From assembly GCA_035506135.1 (NCBI GenBank), contig DATJPY010000043.1, positions 1 through 64,000 of the forward strand: DNA of 64,000 nt, given 5' to 3'. The DNA is from DATJPY01 sp035506135. Lineage in GTDB: Bacteria > Myxococcota_A > UBA9160 > PR03. Position numbers and translations under genes: made by a program. Positions 55,314 to 62,839 of the stretch are shown one piece after another; position 1 is the first letter of the stretch; every line of letters begins with the position of its first letter. Under the pieces are notes generated by a model. The model made no database searches. It had not been told where the DNA came from and saw only the letters and a list, made by a program, of their open reading frames with translations.

Positions 55314-57487
55314 CGGTCGGCGCGCGGAGGATCCGTTGCGGGCGCGTCCTCACCGTAGGCGCGCAGCCGCGCCTCCAACGCAGCCAGTGCCTCGGGCCCA
55401 CCCGCCTCGCGCGCGCGGTCGCGCGCCTCGCGCGCGACCTCGGCGGCCTCCGCCGGCCGGCCCGCGGCGCGATAGGCCGCGGAGAGCGCCGCCAGCGCAT
55501 CCGGCCGGCGCGCGGAGAGGGAGCAAGCTCGCTCCGCGAGCTCGACGGCGCGCCCCGGGTCCCTTCGCGCGGGGTCCGCCGTCGTGGCGAGCAGCACGGC
55601 CAGGCTCGCATCGGCCGCGTAGCTTTCGGCCCAGGAGGCCGCCGCCTGCTCGTACTCCGCGATCGCGCCGCCGACGTCTCCCTGCGCCGTCAGGATCTCG
55701 CCGCGGTACTGGTGAAGCGTCGAGACGAGCTCGTCGTGCCGCTCTCCCCCGAAGCGCGTGGCGGCGGCGAGGGCATCCTGCAGCGCGGCCGACGACTCGG
55801 CGAAGCGACCCTGCCTCGCGAGCGTGCGGGCGCGCCAGATCCAGGCGTCGAAGTGCCGGGGGTCGAGGCGCACCACGCCCTCGAAGCTCGCCGCGGCGTC
55901 CTCGAGTCGCCCGAGCTGGAGCTGGCTCAGCCCGAGCTGGTACAGAGAGCGGCTGCTTCTCGGATCGAGCGCGACCGCAGTCGAAAGCGCCTCTCGCGCG
56001 CGCTCGGGCTGGCCCTCCTGCAGATACACCCAGCCGAGATCCGAGAAGGCGATCGCGCTTCGCGGCGCCACCCGCGTGGCTTCCTCCAGCTTCGCGATCC
56101 CTTCCGTCCGGGACCCGGTCTGGTAGAGCGCCATGCCCCAGGTCGGAAGCGCGTCGCCGAGCTCGCGCGGGTAGCGCGCGCCCTCCTCCGCGTGCCGCAA
56201 CGCGAGCCCGTAGTCACCCCGGTTGAAGTACTGGCCCGCGAGGGCTCGATGCGCGATGTAGTTCCGCGGCGTGTGCGCGACGGCGCTCTCGAAGAGCGCG
56301 ACCGAGTCGTGCCATGCCTCCGCCTGCCGGTGTACGAGGAGCGCGAGCGCAGCGCAGACGAGGCAGAAGGCGACGGATGCCGTGGTCCGGAGCGCCTCGC
56401 CGGCGCGCTGCGATCCAAGCGTCTCCCAGCCGGTCCAGACGAGTGCGAGCGACAAGCCCCAGAAGGGGATGTACGCGTAGCGATCCGCCATGGCCTGCGC
56501 CCCGACTTGCACCAGCCCGATGGTGGGCACGAGCGTCCCGAGGAACCACAGCCAGCCGACCAGCACGTAGGGCAGCCTGCGGGCGAGCGCGAGCGCAATC
56601 CCGGTGATCGCGAGCAGCAGCGCGGCGCACGCGACCACCTTCGCGACCGTGACGTCGTCCTCGTAGAGCGGGTAGAAGACGGCGAGATCGGCAGGCCATG
56701 CGAAGAGCGCCAGATAGCGGACGTACGAGATCACCGCGTTGCCGAGTCGGACCGCGAGCGGGAACGTGGCCCCGGTCGCGATGCCTTCGCCCTGCGCTGC
56801 GATCGTCGCGGCGCCGGCGGCGGCCGCGAGCACGGCGTAGGGGATCTTCTCGACGAGCAGCCGCCGGAGCCCCAGCGCCGTGCGCCGAAGGGGCCAGCCG
56901 TCGAGCAGCAGCAGCGCCAGGGGCAGCGTCACGAGCGTCTGCTTCGAGAGCAGCGAGAGCGCGAAGGTCCCGAGGCTCGCCGCGTAGGCGCCGCGTGAGC
57001 CCCGGCGCGCGTACGTCCCGTAGCTCCAGATCGAGAGGATCCCGAACAGGGTGCTGAGCGTCGTCTTCCGCTGCGAGACCCACGCGACCGACTCGACGTT
57101 CGCGGGATGCAGGGCGAAGAGCGCGGCCACCGCGAAGCTCGGCGCGATCGTGTCGGTCATCGACGCGAGCATGCCGAACAGGAGCAGCGCGTTGGCGACG
57201 TGGAGCGCGACGTCGATCGCGTGGTGCGCGGCCGGTTCGACGCCGAAGAGCTCGACGTCGGCCATGTGGCTCAGCCAGGTGAGCGGAAACCAGTTCCCCG
57301 CGTGCGCCTCGTGGAAGGCCCAACGCACGCCGTCGACGCTGAGCCCCTTCCCGACCATCTCGTTCTCGGTGACGTAGTCCGGGTCGTCGATGTCGACGAA
57401 GCCGGCCGAGAAGCACGGCGCATAGGCGGCGACCGTCGCGAGGGCGAGCGCGGTCGCCAGCAGCCACTTGCGAAGCGCGCGGCTCAT
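55310..57487 (-). CDS. TPR membrane glycosyltransferase-like protein, TMTC-like (paralog 5)
   Basis: 725 aa from ATG 57487; ATG 57553 is an alternative. Motifs: VDIDDPDYVTENEMV, NWFPLTWLSHMADVELFGVEPAAHHAIDVALHVANALLL, FALHPANVESVAWVSQRKTTLSTLFG, FAWPADLAVFYPLYEDDVTVAK, GAQAMADRYAYIPFWGLSLALVW. These match paralog 2 closely (SQRKT type). TPRs begin near residue 415, and the end carries LATTADPARRDPGRAVELAERA. It is divergent from the GT39-like gene at 57.6 kb and convergent with paralog 4. Confidence 0.87.
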   Translation of the reverse strand: MSRALRKWLLATALALATVAAYAPCFSAGFVDIDDPDYVTENEMVGKGLSVDGVRWAFHEAHAGNWFPLTWLSHMADVELFGVEPAAHHAIDVALHVANALLLFGMLASMTDTIAPSFAVAALFALHPANVESVAWVSQRKTTLSTLFGILSIWSYGTYARRGSRGAYAASLGTFALSLLSKQTLVTLPLALLLLDGWPLRRTALGLRRLLVEKIPYAVLAAAAGAATIAAQGEGIATGATFPLAVRLGNAVISYVRYLALFAWPADLAVFYPLYEDDVTVAKVVACAALLLAITGIALALARRLPYVLVGWLWFLGTLVPTIGLVQVGAQAMADRYAYIPFWGLSLALVWTGWETLGSQRAGEALRTTASVAFCLVCAALALLVHRQAEAWHDSVALFESAVAHTPRNYIAHRALAGQYFNRGDYGLALRHAEEGARYPRELGDALPTWGMALYQTGSRTEGIAKLEEATRVAPRSAIAFSDLGWVYLQEGQPERAREALSTAVALDPRSSRSLYQLGLSQLQLGRLEDAAASFEGVVRLDPRHFDAWIWRARTLARQGRFAESSAALQDALAAATRFGGERHDELVSTLHQYRGEILTAQGDVGGAIAEYEQAAASWAESYAADASLAVLLATTADPARRDPGRAVELAERACSLSARRPDALAALSAAYRAAGRPAEAAEVAREARDRAREAGGPEALAALEARLRAYGEDAPATDPPRADR

Positions 57488-57623
57488 CGCGCGGAAGCGT
57501 GCGGCAGCGGGCTCGCGCACGCCAAGGTGGGGCGGCTTTCGAGCGGATCCCATCCCGATACCATCTCGTGGCTGCGAGGCCGGCGTCGAAGGGCCGGCGG
57601 CGCAACGGCGACGAGGAGTCGGA

Positions 57624-59609
57624 TTGGCGGTCGGGTCGGAAGCGGATGCCGCGCGCAGCCTCGGGCGCTGGCAGCTCGCCGCGGGCACGGCGCTCGTGCT
57701 CGCGATCGCCGGGGTCCTCGTCTACGACGTCGCGATCTCGCCCGCGGTGCCCTTCCTGTCGCGGCGCGACGCGCCGTGGATCGTGGCGCCGACCCCGCTC
57801 CAGACGCACGGCATGGAGATCGACCGCTCGCATCCGCCGACGAGCTTCTTCGCGCGACCGTTCACGGCCGACGTGCCGGCGGGGCCCGTCATCGTCCACC
57901 TCCGCGCGCTGCGCGAGGTGGCGCTCTTCCTGAACGACCACGAGCTCCCGCTCGAGCCCGCGAATCCCGCCTCCTGGAGGCAGGCTCGACGGGTCGACCT
58001 GAAGCCCCACCTCGTGGCCGGACGCAACGTGCTCGCCGCGCGGGTGCGCAACCCCGACGGAAACCCCGCGCTGCAGCTCTGGGTCGAGGGCCTCCCCGAG
58101 CGCATCGACACGGATGCGCGTTGGCTGGCGTCCTGGGAAGGCGACCCGGTCGCGTACGCGGCGCTGGCCGAGGACAGCCTCCGTCATCCCCAGGCCGGCG
58201 ACCTTCCGGCGCCGGCCCCGTCGCTCGCGCAGCACGCCGTCGCGTTCGCGGCGCTCGGCGCGGCCGGCGTGCTCGCCTTCCTCGGCCTGCGCCGCCGCCC
58301 GGCCCGCCGCGCGCCGGCGGTCGCGCTCGGGCTCGTCTCGATCTTCTGGGTCGTCCTGTTCCATCGGATCCTGCAGCTCCCGGCCGAGGTGGGCTTCGAC
58401 GCGGCCGCACACCTCCAGTACATCGACTGGATCGCCCAGCACCACGCGCTCCCGCATCCCACCGACGGCGCCTTGATGTACCACCCCCCGCTCTACCACG
58501 CGCTGAGCGCCCTCCTGGTCGACGCGTTCGGCCTCCTCGGGATCAGCGAGCACGCGGCGGTGGCGCTGCTCCCGATGGCGTCCGGCCTCGGCATGGCGTT
58601 CGTCGCCGGCGCGATGATGCGTGGACTGCAGCCGGGAGCACCCTGGCTCGAGGCCGGCGCCGTCGTCGCCGCCGGTCTCCTGCCGATGAGTGTCACCGTC
58701 GCCAGCAGCGCCTCGAACGAGGCTCCCAACGCGTTCCTCACGAGCCTCGCCCTGCTGGTCGCGCTCCGTGCGATGCTGCATCCGCGTGCCTCGCGACGAG
58801 ACGACGTGCTGCTCGGCGCGCTCCTCGGCGCCGCCGCGCTCACCAAGTACACGACGCTGCTCTGGGTGCCGCTCCTGCCTGCGGCGGTCGCTGCGAAGCG
58901 GGTCGCGGCGGAGCGCGCGAGCCCGGCGCACGCCGCGCGCCGCGCCCTCCTCTCCGTGGCCATCGCGACCGGCCTCGCAGGCTGGGTCTACGCGCGCAAC
59001 GCGCTCGTCGCCGGCGATCCGCTCGTGTGGAGCCTGAACGCAGATCCGCAGAAGAGCTGGTGGCAGCTGCCGGGCTTCCACACCGCCGACTACTTCGTCC
59101 GCTTCGGCGACGCGCTGGTGCAGCCGTGGTTCGCAAGCCTCCACTCCTTCTGGGACTCGGTCTACACGACGCTGTGGGGCGATGGGCTCCTGAGCGGCGC
59201 CATCGACCCCCGCACGGCGACGCGGCGCTGGCGCTACGACGTGATGGCGGCGGGCTTCCTGCTCGCGCTGCCCGCCACGCTGCTGCTCGTCGTCGGCTGG
59301 CTGCGGGCGCTTCTCGCCGCCCTTCGAGGCAACGACCTCAGGCGCAGGCTCGCGCTCTCGCTCCTGGTCGCGCTCCCTCCCCTGCTCGTCGCAGTGCTGG
59401 CGAGCGGTGTCCTCCACTACCCGTTCTGGTCGGGCCCGAAGGCGTTCTACGCGCTCGGGCTTACGCCGACGTTTGCCGTGCTCGGCGTGCTCGGCTTCGC
59501 GGGACTCGATGGACTCCTGTCCGCCCGCGCCCCGGTGGCGATCCGGGCGCTGCCCTATGGCTGGGCGGCGGCGTTCCTCGCCGCGATCGCTTGGAGCTAT
59601 GCGGGGTGA
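57624..59609 (+). CDS. GT39-like membrane glycosyltransferase with N-terminal beta domain
   Basis: 661 aa from TTG 57624, with GAGGAG 5 nt upstream. One N-terminal helix is followed by a ~140-residue external beta domain (FFARPFTADVPAGPVIVHLRALREVALFLNDHELPL), which looks like a jelly-roll carbohydrate-binding fold. The polytopic part then starts near residue 200 with an acidic loop GFDAAAHLQYIDWIAQHHALPHPTDGALMYHPPLYHALSALL. About ten further helices follow. There are no TPRs. The combination of a lectin-like domain and GT-C core is unusual. It is followed by the GT2 gene after 58 nt. Confidence 0.8.
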   Translation: MAVGSEADAARSLGRWQLAAGTALVLAIAGVLVYDVAISPAVPFLSRRDAPWIVAPTPLQTHGMEIDRSHPPTSFFARPFTADVPAGPVIVHLRALREVALFLNDHELPLEPANPASWRQARRVDLKPHLVAGRNVLAARVRNPDGNPALQLWVEGLPERIDTDARWLASWEGDPVAYAALAEDSLRHPQAGDLPAPAPSLAQHAVAFAALGAAGVLAFLGLRRRPARRAPAVALGLVSIFWVVLFHRILQLPAEVGFDAAAHLQYIDWIAQHHALPHPTDGALMYHPPLYHALSALLVDAFGLLGISEHAAVALLPMASGLGMAFVAGAMMRGLQPGAPWLEAGAVVAAGLLPMSVTVASSASNEAPNAFLTSLALLVALRAMLHPRASRRDDVLLGALLGAAALTKYTTLLWVPLLPAAVAAKRVAAERASPAHAARRALLSVAIATGLAGWVYARNALVAGDPLVWSLNADPQKSWWQLPGFHTADYFVRFGDALVQPWFASLHSFWDSVYTTLWGDGLLSGAIDPRTATRRWRYDVMAAGFLLALPATLLLVVGWLRALLAALRGNDLRRRLALSLLVALPPLLVAVLASGVLHYPFWSGPKAFYALGLTPTFAVLGVLGFAGLDGLLSARAPVAIRALPYGWAAAFLAAIAWSYAG

Positions 59610-59648
59610 GCTGCGCACTGCGGGTGCCCGGATGCGGACGACCCCGAG

Positions 59649-59669
59649 ATGCGGGTAGGATTCCCGCAT
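59649..59669 (+). promoter_or_regulatory. Palindrome enclosing the -10 hexamer of the GT2 gene
   Basis: ATGCGGG (59649-59655) and CCCGCAT (59663-59669) form a perfect 7-bp inverted repeat around TAGGATT. TAGGAT (59656-59661) is positioned as a leaderless -10, 6 nt before the ATG at 59668, which overlaps the right arm. It may be an operator covering promoter and start codon. Confidence 0.45.
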
Positions 59670-60603
59670 GCGCGTCCGGTCCCATCCGGTCCCCAGCCTC
59701 GCCGTCGTGATCCCGTGTCTCGACGAGGAGCGGACGATCGGCAAGGTGATCGGCGACATCAAGACGGCGCTGCCGGGCGCCGAGATCATCGTCTTCGACA
59801 ACGCCTCCTCCGACCGCACCGCCGAGATCGCGCGCGCATCGAGCGCGCGCGTGATCGCCGTGCCCCGGCGCGGCAAGGGCAACGCCATCCGCCAGATGGC
59901 GAACACGATCCAGGCGGACGTGTATCTGCTCATCGACGGCGACGACACCTACCCCGCCGCCGAGGCGCCGCGGCTGATCGAGCTGTTCCTGGAATCCGAG
60001 GTCGACATGCTCGTCGCCACGCGGCTCGATCGCCATCACGAGAAGGCCTTCCGCGTCTTCCACAAGCTCGGCAACCGGCTGATCGCCCGCATCATCGGGC
60101 TCCTGTTCGGAGCGCGGATCACCGACGTGCTGTCGGGCTACCGCGTCCTGTCGAGCCGCTTCGTGCGGCTCGCGCACCTGCGCGCGCACGGCTTCGAGAT
60201 CGAGACGGAGATGACGCTACAGGCGCTCGCCAAGGGCCTGCCGATCCTCGAGGTGCCGATCGAGTACGGATGCAGACCGCCTGGGAGCCGCTCCAAGCTC
60301 GACACCGCCAGCGACGGCCTTCTCATCCTGAAGTGCATCGTGCTGCTCTTCAAGGACTACAAGCCTCTCGTCTTCTTCGGCTCGCTGGCCGCCGCGCTCC
60401 TGCTGTGCTCGCTGGTGGTGGGGAGCGCGCCGGTGATCGACTTCTACCGCTTCTCCTTCGTGTACCACGTGCCGCGCGCGATCCTGGCGGCGGCGCTCGC
60501 GGTGCTCGCGTCGCTGAGCTTCGGCATCGGCGTCCTGCTCGACGCGATCGCCCGCTACCACCAAGAGACCATCGAGCAGTGGAAGCGCTCGCTCCGCGGG
60601 TAG
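59668..60603 (+). CDS. Family 2 glycosyltransferase (polyprenyl-phosphate sugar synthase type)
   Basis: 311 aa. Residues 1-220 form the GT-A domain of dolichyl/undecaprenyl-phosphate mannose or glucose synthases: LAVVIPCLDEERTIGKVI, FDNASSDRTAEIA, RRGKGNAIRQM, LLIDGDDTYPAAEA (metal-binding acidic motif) and GARITDVLSGYRVLSSRFV. Two C-terminal helices (LVFFGSLAAALLLCSLVVG, ILAAALAVLASLSFGIGVLL) anchor it. It would make a lipid-linked monosaccharide, the donor that the neighbouring GT-C enzymes need. The methyltransferase gene overlaps its 3' end. Confidence 0.93.
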   Translation: MRVRSHPVPSLAVVIPCLDEERTIGKVIGDIKTALPGAEIIVFDNASSDRTAEIARASSARVIAVPRRGKGNAIRQMANTIQADVYLLIDGDDTYPAAEAPRLIELFLESEVDMLVATRLDRHHEKAFRVFHKLGNRLIARIIGLLFGARITDVLSGYRVLSSRFVRLAHLRAHGFEIETEMTLQALAKGLPILEVPIEYGCRPPGSRSKLDTASDGLLILKCIVLLFKDYKPLVFFGSLAAALLLCSLVVGSAPVIDFYRFSFVYHVPRAILAAALAVLASLSFGIGVLLDAIARYHQETIEQWKRSLRG

Positions 60604-61316
60604 CGCCAGCGGATCGGCGCTTCGAGGCGCCCGACCTGATCGACGCGCTCGAGCAGGCCGAGCGCTACAACCGTCACCTCCTCGATCGAGTGCTCGGCTT
60701 CGCGGGGCCCGCGCGCACCGTGCTCGACTTCGGCGCGGGCGGCGGGCAGCTCGCCGCGGCGCTCGCGGCGCGCGGCATGCACGTGACCGCGGTCGAGCCC
60801 GATCCGGCGCTGCGCGAGCGGCTCGCGGCGCGCGGGATCCCGTGCGTCGCCGCGCTCGACGCGCTCGGCGCGCGCCGATTCGACTACATCGTCTCGCTGA
60901 ACGTCCTGGAGCACTGTCCGGACGACGCGGGGATCGTCCGCGCGCTCCATCGGCACCTGGATCCGGGCGGACGCTGCCTCGTCTACGTCCCCGCGTTCCC
61001 GCTGCTCTGGACGGCGAACGACACGCGCGTGGGACACCGGCGCCGCTACACGCGCAGCGGGCTGCGGCAGCTCTTCCGAGGAGCGGGCTTCGGGGTGGCC
61101 GACGTGCGCTACGTCGACTCGCTGGGATTCTTCGCCGCGCTGGCGTACCGCTGGCTCGGGCGCGCCGACGGGCAGCTCACGCCCCGGTCCGTGCGGCTCT
61201 ACGACCGCTTCCTCTTCCCCGCGAGCCGGCGCCTCGACGGCGTCCTGCACCCCCTGCTCGGCAAGAACCTGCTGCTGCGCGCGCGCAGGGGGCCCGTCGG
61301 CGAGCCGAGCCCCTAG
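60579..61316 (+). CDS. Class I SAM-dependent methyltransferase
   Basis: 245 aa from GTG 60579, overlapping the GT2 gene by 25 nt. SAM-binding motif I is VLDFGAGGGQLAAAL, followed by VTAVEPDP (acidic residue for the ribose), FDYIVSLNVLEHCPDD and LDPGGRCLVYVPAFPLLW, which is the UbiG/Methyltransf-11 pattern. RVGHRRRYTRSGLRQLFRGAGF is common in methyltransferases next to GT2 genes in envelope glycan loci. It could methylate a lipid-linked sugar or polyprenyl intermediate. It ends 19 nt from the convergent gene. Confidence 0.88.
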   Translation: MEALAPRVAPADRRFEAPDLIDALEQAERYNRHLLDRVLGFAGPARTVLDFGAGGGQLAAALAARGMHVTAVEPDPALRERLAARGIPCVAALDALGARRFDYIVSLNVLEHCPDDAGIVRALHRHLDPGGRCLVYVPAFPLLWTANDTRVGHRRRYTRSGLRQLFRGAGFGVADVRYVDSLGFFAALAYRWLGRADGQLTPRSVRLYDRFLFPASRRLDGVLHPLLGKNLLLRARRGPVGEPSP

Positions 61317-61335
61317 CCCCGCAGAGCGCGCCGTC

Positions 61336-62805
61336 CTAGCGCGACTCGTTGCGATACACGAACCAGTGCAGGCCGGCCAGCGGCGCCGCGGGGAAGGACG
61401 CGACCAGGTCGAAGCGCCGGCCCGTCTCGTCCTGGATCTGCTCGCCGCGCGAGATCGCCCGCTCGAACGAGTCGCGGTTCACGATCAGCCACTCCGGCCC
61501 CGCGCCCTGCCAGGTGCCGCGCGGCTGGTACTCGATGCGCGCCCCCGCCTCCTGCTCCGCGGCGTAGAACTCGACGACCCGGCGGATGCGGAAGTCGTCG
61601 TCGGCCGCGATCGTGACCGGTCCCGGACCCGAGTGCTCGAGGATGAAGCGCAGCGCGGCGCCGTTCTGCCCGCGGCCGTAGCGGAAGAGATCGCGCAGGT
61701 GCGCGCCGTTCGCGATGGCGAAGAGCACAAGGAGCCCTGCGGCCGCCCATCGGTACCCGCGCCCGCGCTCGTAGAGCGCGGCGAGATCGAAGCCGAGCAG
61801 GATCGTCAGGAACGCGATCGGGAGGATGAAGTGCCGGGTGTAGAGCACCGGCGAGCTGCGCGCGACCGCGAGCAGCACCGGGAAGACGAGAATCGCGCAG
61901 ACGAAGAAGGCCGCCGCGGGCGGATCGTCGCGTGCCACGAGCCGGACCCCGGCGTCGAGCACGACGACCGCGAGCACGCATCCCACGAGCTGCGCGGCGG
62001 GCGACACCGGCGCGCCCAGCGCCCAGGCGAGCGCGGTCCCGTAGTCCGCGATCAGGGATCCCGTCGCCGTGCCGCCTCCTCCCTCGACGATCTCGCGAAG
62101 GTCGACCACGTAGAGCGCCGCCAGACAGGCGAGCGGGAGGGCGTGGCAGAGCACGAGCCGCCGCGCGGCGCCCCCCGGCGGCAGTCGGCGCCTCCAGAAC
62201 GAGAACGCCGAGGCGGCGATCGCGGCGAGCAGGACGGACTCGAACAGAAGGTGGGAGACGAGGCCGAGCACCTCCACCACCGAGAGCGCGGCGCCGAGCG
62301 CCCAGCGGTCGCTCCGCAGGTATTCGTCGAGCAGGACGTAGGACAGGTACGACGCGAAGACGAGCATCGAGTACCCGCGCACCTCGGAGCTGTAGAGGAC
62401 CAGCACGTACGAGCACGACGCGACGAGCAGCGTGAAGACGACGGCCGCGCTGCCGCGGCGGCGCGCGATCCATCCGGCGAGCGCCACGCTCCCGACGCCG
62501 GCGACGAGCGACGGGACGCGGTAGCCGATCCAGTCGCCGTGCCAGCCGGCCACCCAGAGCCAGAGCGTGTTCCCGTAGTGGTTGATCTCGTGATGGATGT
62601 GCGTGAACACGTCGAGCGGTCCACGCACATCCCTCGCCACGGCGAGCGACCAGATCTCGTCGAGCCAGAGGTCGTTCCATCCACCGCGCACGCGCAGCGC
62701 GGTCGCGAGCGCGAGGATGGCGGCGAAGACGGGCAGCGCACCGCGCGCGCGCGAGTGCGAAGGGGCGGCGAGGCCTGCGCTGCGCAGCGGCGACGGCGTC
62801 TCCAT
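61336..62805 (-). CDS. GT-C family membrane glycosyltransferase (GT39-like)
   Basis: 489 aa. The first loop has the catalytic acidic pair in GWNDLWLDEIWSLAVARDV, followed by HHEINHYGNTLWLWVAGW, typical of bacterial GT-C enzymes annotated as DUF/GT39 proteins. About ten helices reach residue ~385, then a short soluble domain (PVTIAADDDFRIRRVVEFYAAE) follows. There are no TPRs. TATGCT lies 11 nt before the ATG, in a divergent gap shared with paralog 6. It likely uses a polyprenyl-phosphate sugar; the acceptor is unknown. Confidence 0.85.
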   Translation of the reverse strand: METPSPLRSAGLAAPSHSRARGALPVFAAILALATALRVRGGWNDLWLDEIWSLAVARDVRGPLDVFTHIHHEINHYGNTLWLWVAGWHGDWIGYRVPSLVAGVGSVALAGWIARRRGSAAVVFTLLVASCSYVLVLYSSEVRGYSMLVFASYLSYVLLDEYLRSDRWALGAALSVVEVLGLVSHLLFESVLLAAIAASAFSFWRRRLPPGGAARRLVLCHALPLACLAALYVVDLREIVEGGGGTATGSLIADYGTALAWALGAPVSPAAQLVGCVLAVVVLDAGVRLVARDDPPAAAFFVCAILVFPVLLAVARSSPVLYTRHFILPIAFLTILLGFDLAALYERGRGYRWAAAGLLVLFAIANGAHLRDLFRYGRGQNGAALRFILEHSGPGPVTIAADDDFRIRRVVEFYAAEQEAGARIEYQPRGTWQGAGPEWLIVNRDSFERAISRGEQIQDETGRRFDLVASFPAAPLAGLHWFVYRNESR

Positions 62806-62827
62806 GTCCCGGCCCGAGCATAGCCGG

Positions 62828-62833
62828 TACCAT
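62828..62833 (+). promoter_or_regulatory. Putative -10 hexamer of TPR glycosyltransferase-like paralog 6
   Basis: TACCAT ends 6 nt before GTG 62840. There is no ribosome-binding site. Confidence 0.5.
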
Positions 62834-62839
62834 CGCGCG

